Positions 27,844-36,458 of a DNA stretch of 64,000 bases are shown here, one piece after another. A model generated the notes under the pieces. It was given only the letters and a program-made list of their open reading frames with translations. It did no database searches and was not told where the DNA came from. This stretch comes from Winogradskyella marincola (GTDB lineage Bacteria; Bacteroidota; Bacteroidia; Flavobacteriales; Flavobacteriaceae): contig NZ_JARSBN010000002.1 in the NCBI RefSeq assembly GCF_029624125.1, positions 62,001 to 126,000 on the forward strand, read 5' to 3'. The position numbers and the translations under genes are program-made. Every line of letters begins with the position of its first letter. Position 1 is the stretch's first letter.

Positions 27844-29475
27844 TTATAAATCGAGGGCTTTAATATTTTCTATACGGTTACGTTCTAGGAAATCATCAAT
27901 AGTTTCAAAATGTTCAATAACACGTTGATTTTTAAATTCGAACACTTTTTTTGATAAGCCTTGAAGAAAATCACGGTCGTGAGATACTAAAATTAAAGTA
28001 CCATCAAACTCTTTTAAAGCCTCTTTTAAAACATCTTTCGATTTTAAATCGAGATGATTGGTTGGCTCATCCAGAATCAAAAGATTTACAGGTTCTAATA
28101 GTAACTTCACCATGGCTAACCTCGTTTTTTCACCACCAGAAAGCACAGCAACTTTTTTATCGATATCGTCGCCTTTAAACATAAAACGACCCAGAATATT
28201 TTTTATTTGCGTACGAATATCGCCTTTTGCAACTTCATCAACCGTTTGAAAAATAGTTAAATCTTCATCTAAAAGTGCGGCTTGGTTTTGTGCAAAATAA
28301 CCCACTTGAACATTATGACCTAAAGAGCAAGTGCCTTCTACATCAATTTGTCCCATAATGGCTTTTATCATCGTTGATTTCCCTTCACCATTTCTACCTA
28401 CAAAACATACTTTTTCGCCACGAGCAATCGACATGTTTGCATTTTTAAACACTACATGATCATCGTATGATTTAGAGACATCCTTAACCGTTACAGGATA
28501 ATCTCCCGAACGCTGTGTTTTTGGAAAACGCAGTTTTAAAGCTGAAGTATCAATATCGTCAACCTCAATAATTTCTAACTTTTCAAGCATTCGCTCTCTT
28601 GATGCCACCTGATTGGTTTTAGAATAGGTACCTTTAAAACGCTCAATAAACGCTTGGTTGTCCGCTATAAATTTTTGTTGCTCTTGGTAGGCTTTTATTT
28701 GATGCGCTCTTCTGTCTTCACGAAGTTGCAAATAATGGGTATAATTTGCTTTATAATCGTAAATACGACCCATCGTCACTTCTATAGTTCGGTTTGTAAT
28801 GTTATCTACAAACGCTCTATCGTGCGAAATAACCACCACGGCTTTAGCTTTATTTACCAGAAAATCTTCTAGCCAAATTACCGACTCAATATCAATATGG
28901 TTGGTAGGCTCATCAAGCAGAATTAAATCGGGTTTTTGAAGTAAAATTTTTGCCAATTCAATTCGCATACGCCATCCACCTGAAAACTCGCTTGTTGGCT
29001 TATTAAAATCTTCAGGTTTAAAACCCAAACCTTTCAAAGCTTTTTCAACTTCGGCAGTGTAATTTACTTCTTCTAAAGCATAATATTTTTCACCTAAATC
29101 TGATACACGCTCAATGATTTTCATATAGTCTTCAGACTCGTAATCGGTTCTGGTTTCAAGTTGCTTGTTTAAAGCATCCATTTCGTCACGCATTTCAAAA
29201 ACATGACTAAATGCTTTGGATGCTTCTTCTAAAACAGATGTATCATCTTCGGTTAATAAGTGCTGAGGCAAATATGCAATCACGGCATCTTTTGGTGCTC
29301 TAACATGACCTTTAGTTGGATTTTGTACGCCTGCAATAATTTTCATCATTGTAGATTTTCCAGCACCATTCTTACCCATTAGGGCAATTTTATCATTCTC
29401 ATTTATAGTAAAAAACACATCACTAAATAAGGTGTGACCACTAAATTCTACAACTAAATTATCTACAGAAATCAT
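27844..29475 (-). CDS. ABC-F family ATPase
   Basis: A 543-residue soluble protein with two ATP-binding cassettes and no membrane part. Walker A motifs are GKNGAGKSTMMK (about 35) and GRNGEGKSTMIK (about 360); signature motifs EFSGGWRMRIELAK and LSGGEKTRLAM; Walker B LILLDEPTNHIDI and LLILDEPTNHLDL. The basic linker between them (about 235-300; HQIKAYQEQQKFI) is the P-site tRNA interaction motif of ABC-F proteins, which bind the ribosomal E site and relieve stalling. It resembles the YbiT/YdiF branch. The family includes antibiotic-resistance proteins, but nothing here points to resistance. A -7-like box TAGTTTTG lies at 29495-29502. Confidence 0.92.
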   Translation of the reverse strand: MISVDNLVVEFSGHTLFSDVFFTINENDKIALMGKNGAGKSTMMKIIAGVQNPTKGHVRAPKDAVIAYLPQHLLTEDDTSVLEEASKAFSHVFEMRDEMDALNKQLETRTDYESEDYMKIIERVSDLGEKYYALEEVNYTAEVEKALKGLGFKPEDFNKPTSEFSGGWRMRIELAKILLQKPDLILLDEPTNHIDIESVIWLEDFLVNKAKAVVVISHDRAFVDNITNRTIEVTMGRIYDYKANYTHYLQLREDRRAHQIKAYQEQQKFIADNQAFIERFKGTYSKTNQVASRERMLEKLEIIEVDDIDTSALKLRFPKTQRSGDYPVTVKDVSKSYDDHVVFKNANMSIARGEKVCFVGRNGEGKSTMIKAIMGQIDVEGTCSLGHNVQVGYFAQNQAALLDEDLTIFQTVDEVAKGDIRTQIKNILGRFMFKGDDIDKKVAVLSGGEKTRLAMVKLLLEPVNLLILDEPTNHLDLKSKDVLKEALKEFDGTLILVSHDRDFLQGLSKKVFEFKNQRVIEHFETIDDFLERNRIENIKALDL

Positions 29476-29562
29476 AGCTTTAATTTTAAAGGCGCAAAAC
29501 TACTAAAAGCCGAAAGATAAATCTTTGATTTTTTTGAAGTAATATTGCATTTTAAACCTGTT

Positions 29563-30543
29563 ATGAGCATTATTTCAACAGACCTATCAAAAGCCATAGA
29601 ACTTCTTAATAACGAAGAGCTTGTTGCTATACCAACCGAAACGGTTTATGGTTTGGCTGGTAATATATTTTCAGAAAAAGCGGTAAAAGCAATTTTTGAA
29701 ACTAAAGAACGTCCATTTTTTAATCCGTTGATTGTTCATATTCCTAATATAGAGTATCTAGAAACCATTGTTGAAGCGATTCCTGAAAAAGCAAAACTCT
29801 TAGCTGAAGCCTTCTGGCCTGGACCAATAACATTGGTTTTAAAAAAGAAATCTATAATTCCTGATTTAATTACTGGTGGAAAAGACACGGTTGCGGTTAG
29901 AATTCCCAACCATCCAACTACTTTGGAACTTTTAAATCAATTAGATTTTCCGCTTGCCGCACCAAGTGCTAATCCTTTTAACCGAATAAGTCCAACCAAA
30001 GCTGAGCATGTAGAAAACTATTTTAAGGATAAAATACAAATGGTTTTAGATGGTGGAGCTTGTAAAAGTGGCATTGAATCTACAATTATCGGTTTTGAAA
30101 ATGGTGAACCTATAATTTACAGGCTAGGCTCAACGTCTGTAGAAGCCATTGAAGCTGTAGTTGGAACTATTGAAGTTAAAAACAGTTCGGCTGAGCATGG
30201 TCGAAGTCAAAAAGAGGCTGCACCTGAAGCGCCAGGGATGTTAGAACGTCATTATGCGCCAAAAACCAAAACCATTCTCACCACTAACATAGCAGAAGCT
30301 ATTGAGACCTATAAAGATTTAAAAATTGGACTTCTAACTTATAATGATATTTTGAATGATGATGCAATCGCATATAAAATTGTGTTATCCGAAGGTAAAA
30401 ATCTAGAAGAAGCGGCTTCAAAATTATATGATGCTTTACATCAATTAGATCAACAACAACTCGATATTATTATAGCAGAACAACTACCAGATTATGGTTT
30501 GGGCAAATCTATAAATGACAGATTGCAACGCGCCACAAAGTAA
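29563..30543 (+). CDS. L-threonylcarbamoyladenylate synthase (Sua5/TsaC)
   Basis: The ATG at 29563 (MSIISTDLSKAIELL) gives 326 residues; the longer frame begins with TTG at 29545 and is less likely. The enzyme makes threonylcarbamoyl-AMP from Thr, bicarbonate and ATP, the first step of the universal t6A37 tRNA modification. The YrdC/SUA5 domain (1-200) has VAIPTETVYGLAGN, PFFNPLIVH and AAPSANPFNRISPT. A C-terminal Sua5 domain (about 240-326) follows a linker (APEAPGMLERHYAPKT, the conserved SPGM-like gate motif), which makes this the long Sua5 form rather than short TsaC. Confidence 0.93.
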   Translation: MSIISTDLSKAIELLNNEELVAIPTETVYGLAGNIFSEKAVKAIFETKERPFFNPLIVHIPNIEYLETIVEAIPEKAKLLAEAFWPGPITLVLKKKSIIPDLITGGKDTVAVRIPNHPTTLELLNQLDFPLAAPSANPFNRISPTKAEHVENYFKDKIQMVLDGGACKSGIESTIIGFENGEPIIYRLGSTSVEAIEAVVGTIEVKNSSAEHGRSQKEAAPEAPGMLERHYAPKTKTILTTNIAEAIETYKDLKIGLLTYNDILNDDAIAYKIVLSEGKNLEEAASKLYDALHQLDQQQLDIIIAEQLPDYGLGKSINDRLQRATK

Positions 30544-30603
30544 ATCTAACTTCAACCATTTTAAAACACCTGATTTTCAATACGAAAAAACATTTAATTA
30601 GAG

Positions 30604-30634
30604 TTTGCCAATCCAATTGTTTATCGTAAATTTG
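30604..30634 (+). promoter_or_regulatory. Consensus Bacteroidota promoter for rplM-rpsI
   Basis: TTTG (30604-30607), exactly 19 bases, TAAATTTG (30627-30634): a full match to TTTG-N19-TAnnTTTG. Transcription should start near 30638-30642, leaving a leader of about 60 bases before the GTG at 30704. The two boxes also lie in the arms of a 9-bp inverted repeat, AGAGTTTGC (30600-30608) and GCAAACTCT (30634-30642). Confidence 0.8.
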
Positions 30635-30703
30635 CAAACTCTTTTTCGGAAGAGGAATGTTTAATCTTTTGTACCCTAAGGTGCAATAATAAATCAAATT
30701 AGT

Positions 30704-31159
30704 GTGGATACATTAAGCTACAAGACAGTTTCTGCTAACAAAGCTACCGTTAATAAGGAGTGGGTTTTAGTTGATGCTGAAGGACAAACTTTAGGTCGCT
30801 TAGCTTCAAAAGTAGCAGTACTTTTAAGAGGTAAGCACAAGCCTAACTTTACGCCACACGTTGATTGCGGTGACAACGTAATTGTTGTAAACGCGGAAAA
30901 AATCAACTTAACTGGTAACAAATGGACGGAAAAAAGTTATATCCGTCACACAGGTTATCCAGGTGGTCAAAGAAGCTTGACTGCTACTGAGATGTTTGAG
31001 AAAGACCCAACCAGATTAGTAGAAAAGTCAGTAAAAGGAATGTTACCTAAAAACAAATTAGGAGCAACTCTTTTTAGAAACTTAACTGTTGTTGCTGGTA
31101 CTGAGCACGCTCACGAAGCTCAAAAACCAAAAACAATTAATTTAAACGAATTTAACTAA
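30704..31159 (+). CDS. rplM: 50S ribosomal protein L13 (uL13)
   Basis: A 151-residue L13, an early 50S assembly protein. The start is GTG at 30704: [20 protein letters not shown] is the usual flavobacterial N-terminus and no ATG fits. Family motifs [39 protein letters not shown] and GMLPKNKLG are intact. The stop overlaps the rpsI start (TAATG), so the two are translationally coupled, as in most bacteria. Confidence 0.97.
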   Translation: MDTLSYKTVSANKATVNKEWVLVDAEGQTLGRLASKVAVLLRGKHKPNFTPHVDCGDNVIVVNAEKINLTGNKWTEKSYIRHTGYPGGQRSLTATEMFEKDPTRLVEKSVKGMLPKNKLGATLFRNLTVVAGTEHAHEAQKPKTINLNEFN

Positions 31160-31545
31160 TGGAAGTAATTCACAAAATTGGCCGTAGAAAGACGGCTGTT
31201 GCCCGTGTATACGTTGCTGAAGGAAAAGGTAACATTACGGTGAACAAAAAAGACATGGCGGATTATTTTACTACTGCAACATTACAGTATAAAGTAAACC
31301 AAGCTATTGCTATGACTAACAATGATGGCAACTTTGATATTACTGTTAACGTATATGGAGGTGGTATCACCGGCCAGGCGGAAGCTATACGTTTAGCATT
31401 ATCTCGTGCTATGTGCGAAGTAGATGCTGAAAACAGAGCAATATTAAAGCCAGAAGGTCTATTAACAAGAGATCCAAGAATGGTAGAGCGTAAGAAATTC
31501 GGTCAGAAGAAAGCGCGTAAGAAATTCCAGTTCTCTAAACGTTAA
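31159..31545 (+). CDS. rpsI: 30S ribosomal protein S9 (uS9)
   Basis: A 128-residue S9. IGRRKTAVARVYVAEGKGNI at the start, GGGITGQAEAIRLALSRA in the middle and the basic C-terminal tail (KKARKKFQFSKR) that reaches the P-site tRNA are all present. It overlaps rplM by one base and is followed by an intrinsic terminator at 31565. Confidence 0.97.
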   Translation: MEVIHKIGRRKTAVARVYVAEGKGNITVNKKDMADYFTTATLQYKVNQAIAMTNNDGNFDITVNVYGGGITGQAEAIRLALSRAMCEVDAENRAILKPEGLLTRDPRMVERKKFGQKKARKKFQFSKR

Positions 31546-31564
31546 TATCCAACAACACTTAATT

Positions 31565-31600
31565 CAGAACTTGACTTTTCAAGTTCTGGATTATTTTATT
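31565..31600 (+). terminator. Intrinsic terminator after rpsI
   Basis: CAGAACTTGA, loop CTTT, TCAAGTTCTG: a perfect 10-bp stem, followed by an AT-rich tract GATTATTTTATTTTATT. The T-run is broken, so termination may be partial. Confidence 0.75.
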
Positions 31601-31612
31601 TTATTGAAATCC

Positions 31613-31668
31613 GCTGCATAGTGCAGCAAATTATAAACCAGTTATTGTTGTCCATGACTTTACAGTCA
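31613..31668 (+). promoter_or_regulatory. Hairpin-bearing leader upstream of rpsB
   Basis: Two hairpins stand in the 205-base gap before rpsB: GCTGCA-TAG-TGCAGC (31613-31627) and TGACT-TTAC-AGTCA (31655-31668). Leaders that bind S2 control rpsB in other bacteria; this one could do the same, though neither hairpin matches a motif I can name and no clear promoter was found between the rpsI terminator and rpsB. Confidence 0.35.
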
Positions 31669-31750
31669 GGATTTAGTTTAGCATCTAAATGACTAAGGCA
31701 AATAAACCACTTAGCCATTGCTAATTCAACAGAACGTAAACTATACAAAA

Positions 31751-32515
31751 ATGGAAAAAGTAGAAGTAAAAGAACTACTAGACGCAGGTGTACATTTTGG
31801 TCACCTAACACGTAAGTGGAATCCAAACATGGCTCCTTATATCTACATGGAGCGTAATGGTATTCACATCATTAACCTTTACAAAACAGCTGCTAAGATT
31901 GATGAAACTTGTGCTGCATTAAGCAAGATTGCTGCATCAGGTAAAAAAATCTTATTCGTAGCAACTAAAAAGCAAGCTAAGGACATCGTTGCTGAAAAAG
32001 CAGGCGCTGTAAACCAACCATACATTACTGAGCGTTGGCCAGGTGGAATGCTTACAAACTTTGTAACAATCCGTAAAGCTGTTAAGAAAATGTCTTCAAT
32101 TGATCGTATGAAAAAAGACGGTACTTTTGAGTCATTATCTAAAAGAGAAAAATTACAGATAGACCGTCAACGTGCAAAATTAGAAAAGAACTTAGGTTCT
32201 ATCTCTGATATGACACGTTTACCAGGCGCTTTATTTGTTGTAGATACTTTAAGAGAGCACATCGCAATTAAAGAAGCTCAAAAACTAAACATTCCAATCT
32301 TTGCAATGGTAGATACTAACTCTGACCCACGTCAGTTAGATTACGTTATCCCAGCAAACGATGATGCTTCAAAATCTATTAACAAAGTTTTATCTATCGT
32401 TTCATCTGCAATTCAAGATGGTTTAAACGAAAGAAAAGCTGAGCGTGCAGAAAAAGATAGCGGAAAAGCTAAGAAAGCTGCAAAAGCTACTGTAGCAGAT
32501 CAAGAAGAAGAATAA
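31751..32515 (+). CDS. rpsB: 30S ribosomal protein S2 (uS2)
   Basis: The ATG at 31751 (MEKVEVKELLDAGVHFGH) gives 254 residues; an in-frame start at 31718 would add eleven unrelated residues. S2 joins the 30S subunit late. Motifs LTRKWNPNMAPYIYMERNG, TERWPGGMLTNFVT and MVDTNSDPRQLDYVIPANDD are intact. The C-terminus is a charged Lys/Ala/Glu tail (ERKAERAEKDSGKAKKAAKA), common in this phylum. tsf follows after 86 bases, the usual order. Confidence 0.97.
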   Translation: MEKVEVKELLDAGVHFGHLTRKWNPNMAPYIYMERNGIHIINLYKTAAKIDETCAALSKIAASGKKILFVATKKQAKDIVAEKAGAVNQPYITERWPGGMLTNFVTIRKAVKKMSSIDRMKKDGTFESLSKREKLQIDRQRAKLEKNLGSISDMTRLPGALFVVDTLREHIAIKEAQKLNIPIFAMVDTNSDPRQLDYVIPANDDASKSINKVLSIVSSAIQDGLNERKAERAEKDSGKAKKAAKATVADQEEE

Positions 32516-32538
32516 AAAATAACATTTAGAAAATATAT

Positions 32539-32589
32539 AAAAGTCGTTTAATTCGTTTCTTCGCAGAACATTAATTATTCGACTTTTTT
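32539..32589 (+). terminator. Hairpin with T-run between rpsB and tsf
   Basis: AAAAGTCG (32539-32546) pairs with CGACTTTT (32580-32587), with a 33-base loop and two more T. It could partly end transcription after rpsB, so that tsf is made at a lower level or from read-through. The long loop makes it a weak terminator. Confidence 0.45.
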
Positions 32590-32601
32590 AAATTAAACAC
32601 T

Positions 32602-33576
32602 ATGGAAAATACTGTAAAAATTACAGCAGCAGAAGTAAACAAGCTAAGACAAGCAACTGGTGCTGGTATGATGGATTGTAAAAAAGCTTTAGTTGAAGCT
32701 GGTGGTGATTTTGATAAAGCCATTGAAGTATTACGTAAAAAAGGACAAAAAGTTGCAGAAAAGAGAGCTGACAGAGATTCTTCTGAAGGTGCTGCTGTTG
32801 CTAAAATAAATGCAGACAACACTTCTGGTGTTGCTATCGTATTAGGTTGTGAAACTGATTTCGTAGGTAAAAACGAAAACTTCGTAAAATTAGCTAACGA
32901 TTTAGCTGATGCTGCTTTAAATTTTGATTCTAAAGAAGATTTCTTAGCTTCTGATTTTGGTGGTATGACTGTTGCTGAAAAATTAGTTGAGCAAACTGGT
33001 GTAATCGGTGAAAAATTAGACATCACTTCTTTTGAGAAATTAGACGCACCATTTGTAGGACAGTACGTTCACATTAACAAAATTGCTGCTTTAGTTGGTT
33101 TATCTGCAAAAGTAGATAACGCTGATACTTTAGTAAAAGATATCGCAATGCAAGTAGCTTCTATGGGAGCAACTACATTATCTTACAAAGATTTTGATCC
33201 TGCTTATGTAGCTTCAGAAACTGAAGCTCGTATTGCTGTAATCGAAAAAGAAAACATAGAATTAGGTCGTTTAGGTAAAACATTAAAGAATGTTCCTAAG
33301 TATATCTCTATGGCACAATTAACTCCAGAGGTTTTAGCACAAGCAGAAGAAGATGCTAAAGCTGAGTTAAAAGCTGAAGGTAAGCCAGAACAAATCTGGG
33401 ACAGAATCTTACCAGGTAAAATGGAGCGTTTTGTTTCTGACAATACTACTCTAGATCAAGAGCAGTGTCTATTAGACCAAAAATTTATTAAAGACGAAAA
33501 GAAAACTGTTGCTGAATACGTTAAGACATTTGGAGATGTTGAAGTAACTGGTTTCAAACGTGCTTCAGTTGGATAA
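32602..33576 (+). CDS. tsf: Elongation factor Ts
   Basis: A 324-residue EF-Ts, the nucleotide exchange factor for EF-Tu. The UBA-like N-domain (1-55; LRQATGAGMMDCKKALVEAGGD) and the core repeats (VLGCETDFVGKNENFVKLAN, QVASMGATTL) are clear. It is longer than E. coli EF-Ts (283 residues) owing to a helical insert around 205-250 (APEVLAQAEEDAKAELKAEG-like stretch), a common feature in Bacteroidota. A terminator follows at 33605. Confidence 0.96.
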   Translation: MENTVKITAAEVNKLRQATGAGMMDCKKALVEAGGDFDKAIEVLRKKGQKVAEKRADRDSSEGAAVAKINADNTSGVAIVLGCETDFVGKNENFVKLANDLADAALNFDSKEDFLASDFGGMTVAEKLVEQTGVIGEKLDITSFEKLDAPFVGQYVHINKIAALVGLSAKVDNADTLVKDIAMQVASMGATTLSYKDFDPAYVASETEARIAVIEKENIELGRLGKTLKNVPKYISMAQLTPEVLAQAEEDAKAELKAEGKPEQIWDRILPGKMERFVSDNTTLDQEQCLLDQKFIKDEKKTVAEYVKTFGDVEVTGFKRASVG

Positions 33577-33604
33577 TTAATTATTCAAAATAATTTATAA
33601 AGCT

Positions 33605-33638
33605 AAAAGCCTTTCAATTTTTGAGAGGCTTTTTTTTG
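33605..33638 (+). terminator. Intrinsic terminator after tsf
   Basis: AAAAGCCTTTCA pairs with TGAGAGGCTTTT (one G-T pair) around a 5-base loop, followed by more T. Confidence 0.9.
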
Positions 33639-33651
33639 ACATTTTTTTCAC

Positions 33652-33682
33652 TTTTACAGATGCTAATAATTATGTAGCTTTG
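33652..33682 (+). promoter_or_regulatory. Promoter for pyrH
   Basis: TTTT (33652-33655), 19 bases, TAGCTTTG (33675-33682). The -7 box is a full match to TAnnTTTG; the -33 box has one mismatch. The ATG follows 20 bases later, after the tsf terminator. Confidence 0.6.
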
Positions 33683-33701
33683 TTCAACTTTCAAAACAGG
33701 T

Positions 33702-34409
33702 ATGAAATACAATAGAATACTACTAAAATTATCTGGTGAAGCCCTTATGGGAGAGCGCCAATACGGTATAGATCCTCTGCGTTTAGCCGAGTATGCCCAA
33801 GATATTAAAGCTATTACAGACCAAGGCGTACAAGTTGCTATTGTTATTGGTGGCGGAAACATATTTAGAGGTGTTGCCGGAGCCAGTAATGGTATGGACC
33901 GAGTGCAAGGCGACCATATGGGAATGCTGGCAACTGTAATCAACGGATTGGCATTACAAAGTGCTTTAGAAGATGCTGATATTCCTACCAGGCTTCAAAC
34001 TGCAATAAAAATAAACGAAGTAGCAGAACCTTTTATTAGACGCAAAGCGATGCGTCATCTAGAAAAAGGACGTGTGGTTATCTTTGGTGGAGGCACAGGA
34101 AATCCTTACTTTACAACTGACTCTGCTGCTGTACTAAGAGCTATAGAAATTGAAGCCGATGTTATTTTAAAGGGTACACGTGTTGACGGTATCTACACTG
34201 CAGACCCAGAAAAAGATAGTACTGCTGTAAAGTTTGATCACATTACTTTTGATGATGTTCTTAGAAAAGGACTTAAGGTTATGGATACAACAGCTTTTAC
34301 ACTTAGTCAAGAAAATAAATTACCAATTATAGTATTTGATATGAACAAAAAAGGGAACTTACTAAAAGTAGTTTCTGGTGAGACCATAGGTACAGAAGTT
34401 AACCTTTAG
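33702..34409 (+). CDS. pyrH: UMP kinase
   Basis: A 235-residue bacterial UMP kinase of the amino-acid kinase fold, which makes UDP from UMP. Motifs: [13 protein letters not shown] (phosphate loop), [48 protein letters not shown] and [15 protein letters not shown] kinase is hexameric and regulated by GTP and UTP in other bacteria. frr follows after 46 bases, the conserved tsf-pyrH-frr order. Confidence 0.97.
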   Translation: MKYNRILLKLSGEALMGERQYGIDPLRLAEYAQDIKAITDQGVQVAIVIGGGNIFRGVAGASNGMDRVQGDHMGMLATVINGLALQSALEDADIPTRLQTAIKINEVAEPFIRRKAMRHLEKGRVVIFGGGTGNPYFTTDSAAVLRAIEIEADVILKGTRVDGIYTADPEKDSTAVKFDHITFDDVLRKGLKVMDTTAFTLSQENKLPIIVFDMNKKGNLLKVVSGETIGTEVNL

Positions 34410-34455
34410 GTTTTGGCTTAACTTTTGATAACTCACAATTAAAATTATAAAAATT

Positions 34456-35010
34456 ATGGACGAAGACATTCAATTTATATTAGATTCTGCAAAAGAAGCA
34501 ATGGATAATGCCGTAAAGCATTTAGAAAAACAATTGGTAAACATTAGAGCTGGTAAGGCAAGTCCTGCTATGTTAGGCAGTGTAATGGTAGATTACTATG
34601 GTTCTCAGACACCTATAAATCAAGTTGCAAATGTTAATACACCAGACGGAAGAACAATTTCTGTACAACCTTGGGAAAAAAGCATGTTACAAGAAATTGA
34701 GCGTGGTATTATGTTAGCCAACTTAGGTTTTAATCCTATGAATAATGGCGAAACTATAATAATCAATGTTCCGCCTTTAACAGAAGAACGTAGAAAGGAT
34801 TTAGCTAAACAAGCTAAAAGTGAAGCTGAAGACGCTAAAGTTGGTGTTAGAAATGCACGTAAAGATGCTATGAATGACATCAAAAAATCTGATGTTTCAG
34901 AGGATCTGCAAAAAAATGCAGAGATCGACGTACAAGAACTTACCGATTCTTACGTTAAGAAGATAGATAAAATTCTTGATGTAAAAGAAAGTGAAATTAT
35001 GACGGTATAA
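34456..35010 (+). CDS. frr: Ribosome recycling factor
   Basis: A 184-residue RRF. The three-helix bundle with KQLVNIRAGKASPAML, PINQVANVNTPDGRTISVQP and the C-terminal helix (RNARKDAMNDIKKSDVSED) are all typical. With EF-G it splits post-termination ribosomes. It is the last gene of the block; the gap to the next gene (109 bases) shows no clear terminator. Confidence 0.97.
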   Translation: MDEDIQFILDSAKEAMDNAVKHLEKQLVNIRAGKASPAMLGSVMVDYYGSQTPINQVANVNTPDGRTISVQPWEKSMLQEIERGIMLANLGFNPMNNGETIIINVPPLTEERRKDLAKQAKSEAEDAKVGVRNARKDAMNDIKKSDVSEDLQKNAEIDVQELTDSYVKKIDKILDVKESEIMTV

Positions 35011-35119
35011 AAACCTTCATGTTTTCATTTTTTTATTTGGTAAGACTAATACCAATCTGAAATTAGTTTCAGGTTAAAAGCAGCGTATTTTATTTAGCTT
35101 TTAATATTAATCCATTTGC

Positions 35120-36400
35120 ATGCTTAAGCAGTCTCTTGCTATTCTTTTATTTTGCTTTGCTACATTTTGCTTGGCACAGAATCCTGTTTCTAAAAAAAGT
35201 GATTCTGTTAAAATAGCCAGAGACTCTATAAAAAAAGCCGAGTTCCTTAAGAATTTAGGCAATGGATTTTTACCTACTAATTTTTTTGATCTAGACTTAA
35301 GGTACCTCATAAAGTTTAACCAATACGAAGGTTTTAGAACCGGTTTAGGAGGCACAACCAACAAAAGTTTTTCTGATCGCTATAGAGTAAACGGCTACCT
35401 TGTATATGGATTTAAAGACACCAGATTTAAGTATAGTATTGGTGGTGGATTTAGAGTTAATGAAGCCACCAATACTTGGATAAATTTATCGTATACTGAT
35501 GATCTAAAAGAAACTGGTAGCTCAACATTTTTAACCGATAAACGTTTCTTTACTTTTTTTGAGCCTAGACTTTTAAACATTGATTTATTTCATAGATACA
35601 TTACAAAGTCTATAGGTATACAACACAAAATATCTAACCACTTATTATCTGAAACACAATTTTCAGCAAGCAAAATCAATCCTACATACAACTACAATTT
35701 TGTATTAGGTGATGAGTCCTTTAATTCATTTGATTTAAGTACAGCCAAATTTAGTTTACAATGGAGTCCTTTTAGTAAATTTGAATTAAAAGAAGATCAA
35801 ATTGTAGTAACCAGAGATGGTTATCCTAAATTTACATTACAAGTTACTCAAGGTTTTAAATCTGTTTTTGGTAGTGACTTTAATTTTTCTAAACTAGATT
35901 TTAGGACTATTCAGCAATTTACACATAGTAATGATTCTAAAACAAATATTACTCTTGTAGCTGGATTGGCAGGTGGCGAAACACCTCTTACTCATTTATA
36001 TCACGCGTATCCAAATAACATTACTAAAGAAACCATATTGCAACGTTTTTCTGTTGCTGGTCTTAATAGTTTTGAGACTATGTATTTTAATGAATTTTTT
36101 AGCGATAAGTTCTCTACCCTCCAACTAAAACATTTCTTTAAGCCTTTTAAGATTACAGAACGTTTTAAGCCACAATTAGTTCTTATTTCTAGGTATGCAC
36201 TAGGAGACATGAAAAGCATCAGCAGACATCAAGGTATTAGCTTTAATACCCTTAATCATCTCTATTCTGAGTCTGGTTTTGAAATCAACAGACTTCTACT
36301 TGGGTTTGGATTGAGTTTTGCCTATCGCTATGGAGCATATCATCTTCCTAATTTTGAAGATAATATTGCTTTTAAGTTTACTTTTAATATCTCTTTGTAA
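35120..36400 (+). CDS. Outer-membrane beta-barrel protein, DUF5686-like
   Basis: A 426-residue exported protein with a signal peptide (MLKQSLAILLFCFATFCLAQ). The rest is a run of amphipathic strands ending in an aromatic residue plus Leu (FKFTFNISL), as expected for an outer-membrane barrel. The C-terminal third (YSESGFEINRLL, LSFAYRYGAYHLP, NIAFKFTF) resembles the barrel of DUF5686/carboxypeptidase-like-domain proteins, but the usual N-terminal beta-sandwich is absent, so it is a shorter relative. The function is unknown. It is convergent with rng and shares a bidirectional terminator with it. Confidence 0.7.
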   Translation: MLKQSLAILLFCFATFCLAQNPVSKKSDSVKIARDSIKKAEFLKNLGNGFLPTNFFDLDLRYLIKFNQYEGFRTGLGGTTNKSFSDRYRVNGYLVYGFKDTRFKYSIGGGFRVNEATNTWINLSYTDDLKETGSSTFLTDKRFFTFFEPRLLNIDLFHRYITKSIGIQHKISNHLLSETQFSASKINPTYNYNFVLGDESFNSFDLSTAKFSLQWSPFSKFELKEDQIVVTRDGYPKFTLQVTQGFKSVFGSDFNFSKLDFRTIQQFTHSNDSKTNITLVAGLAGGETPLTHLYHAYPNNITKETILQRFSVAGLNSFETMYFNEFFSDKFSTLQLKHFFKPFKITERFKPQLVLISRYALGDMKSISRHQGISFNTLNHLYSESGFEINRLLLGFGLSFAYRYGAYHLPNFEDNIAFKFTFNISL

Positions 36401-36415
36401 AAATCTTTATTAATA

Positions 36416-36450
36416 AAAAAAGCCCTTCCAAATTCTGGAAGGGCTTTTTT
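36416..36450. terminator. Bidirectional terminator between the DUF5686-like gene and rng
   Basis: A perfect 15-bp stem (36416-36430 with 36436-36450; core AGCCCTTCCA) around AATTC, with six A on one side and six T on the other. It can serve both convergent genes. Confidence 0.93.
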
Positions 36451-36458
36451 AATAGATA

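Noticed and set aside
27844..29475. Antibiotic-resistance ABC-F protein
   Set aside because: The sequence looks like the housekeeping YbiT/YdiF branch, and there is no resistance gene or mobile context.
32571..33026. Long minus-strand reading frame (151 codons) over tsf
   Set aside because: It is the mirror of tsf codons, with low-complexity translation and no start context.
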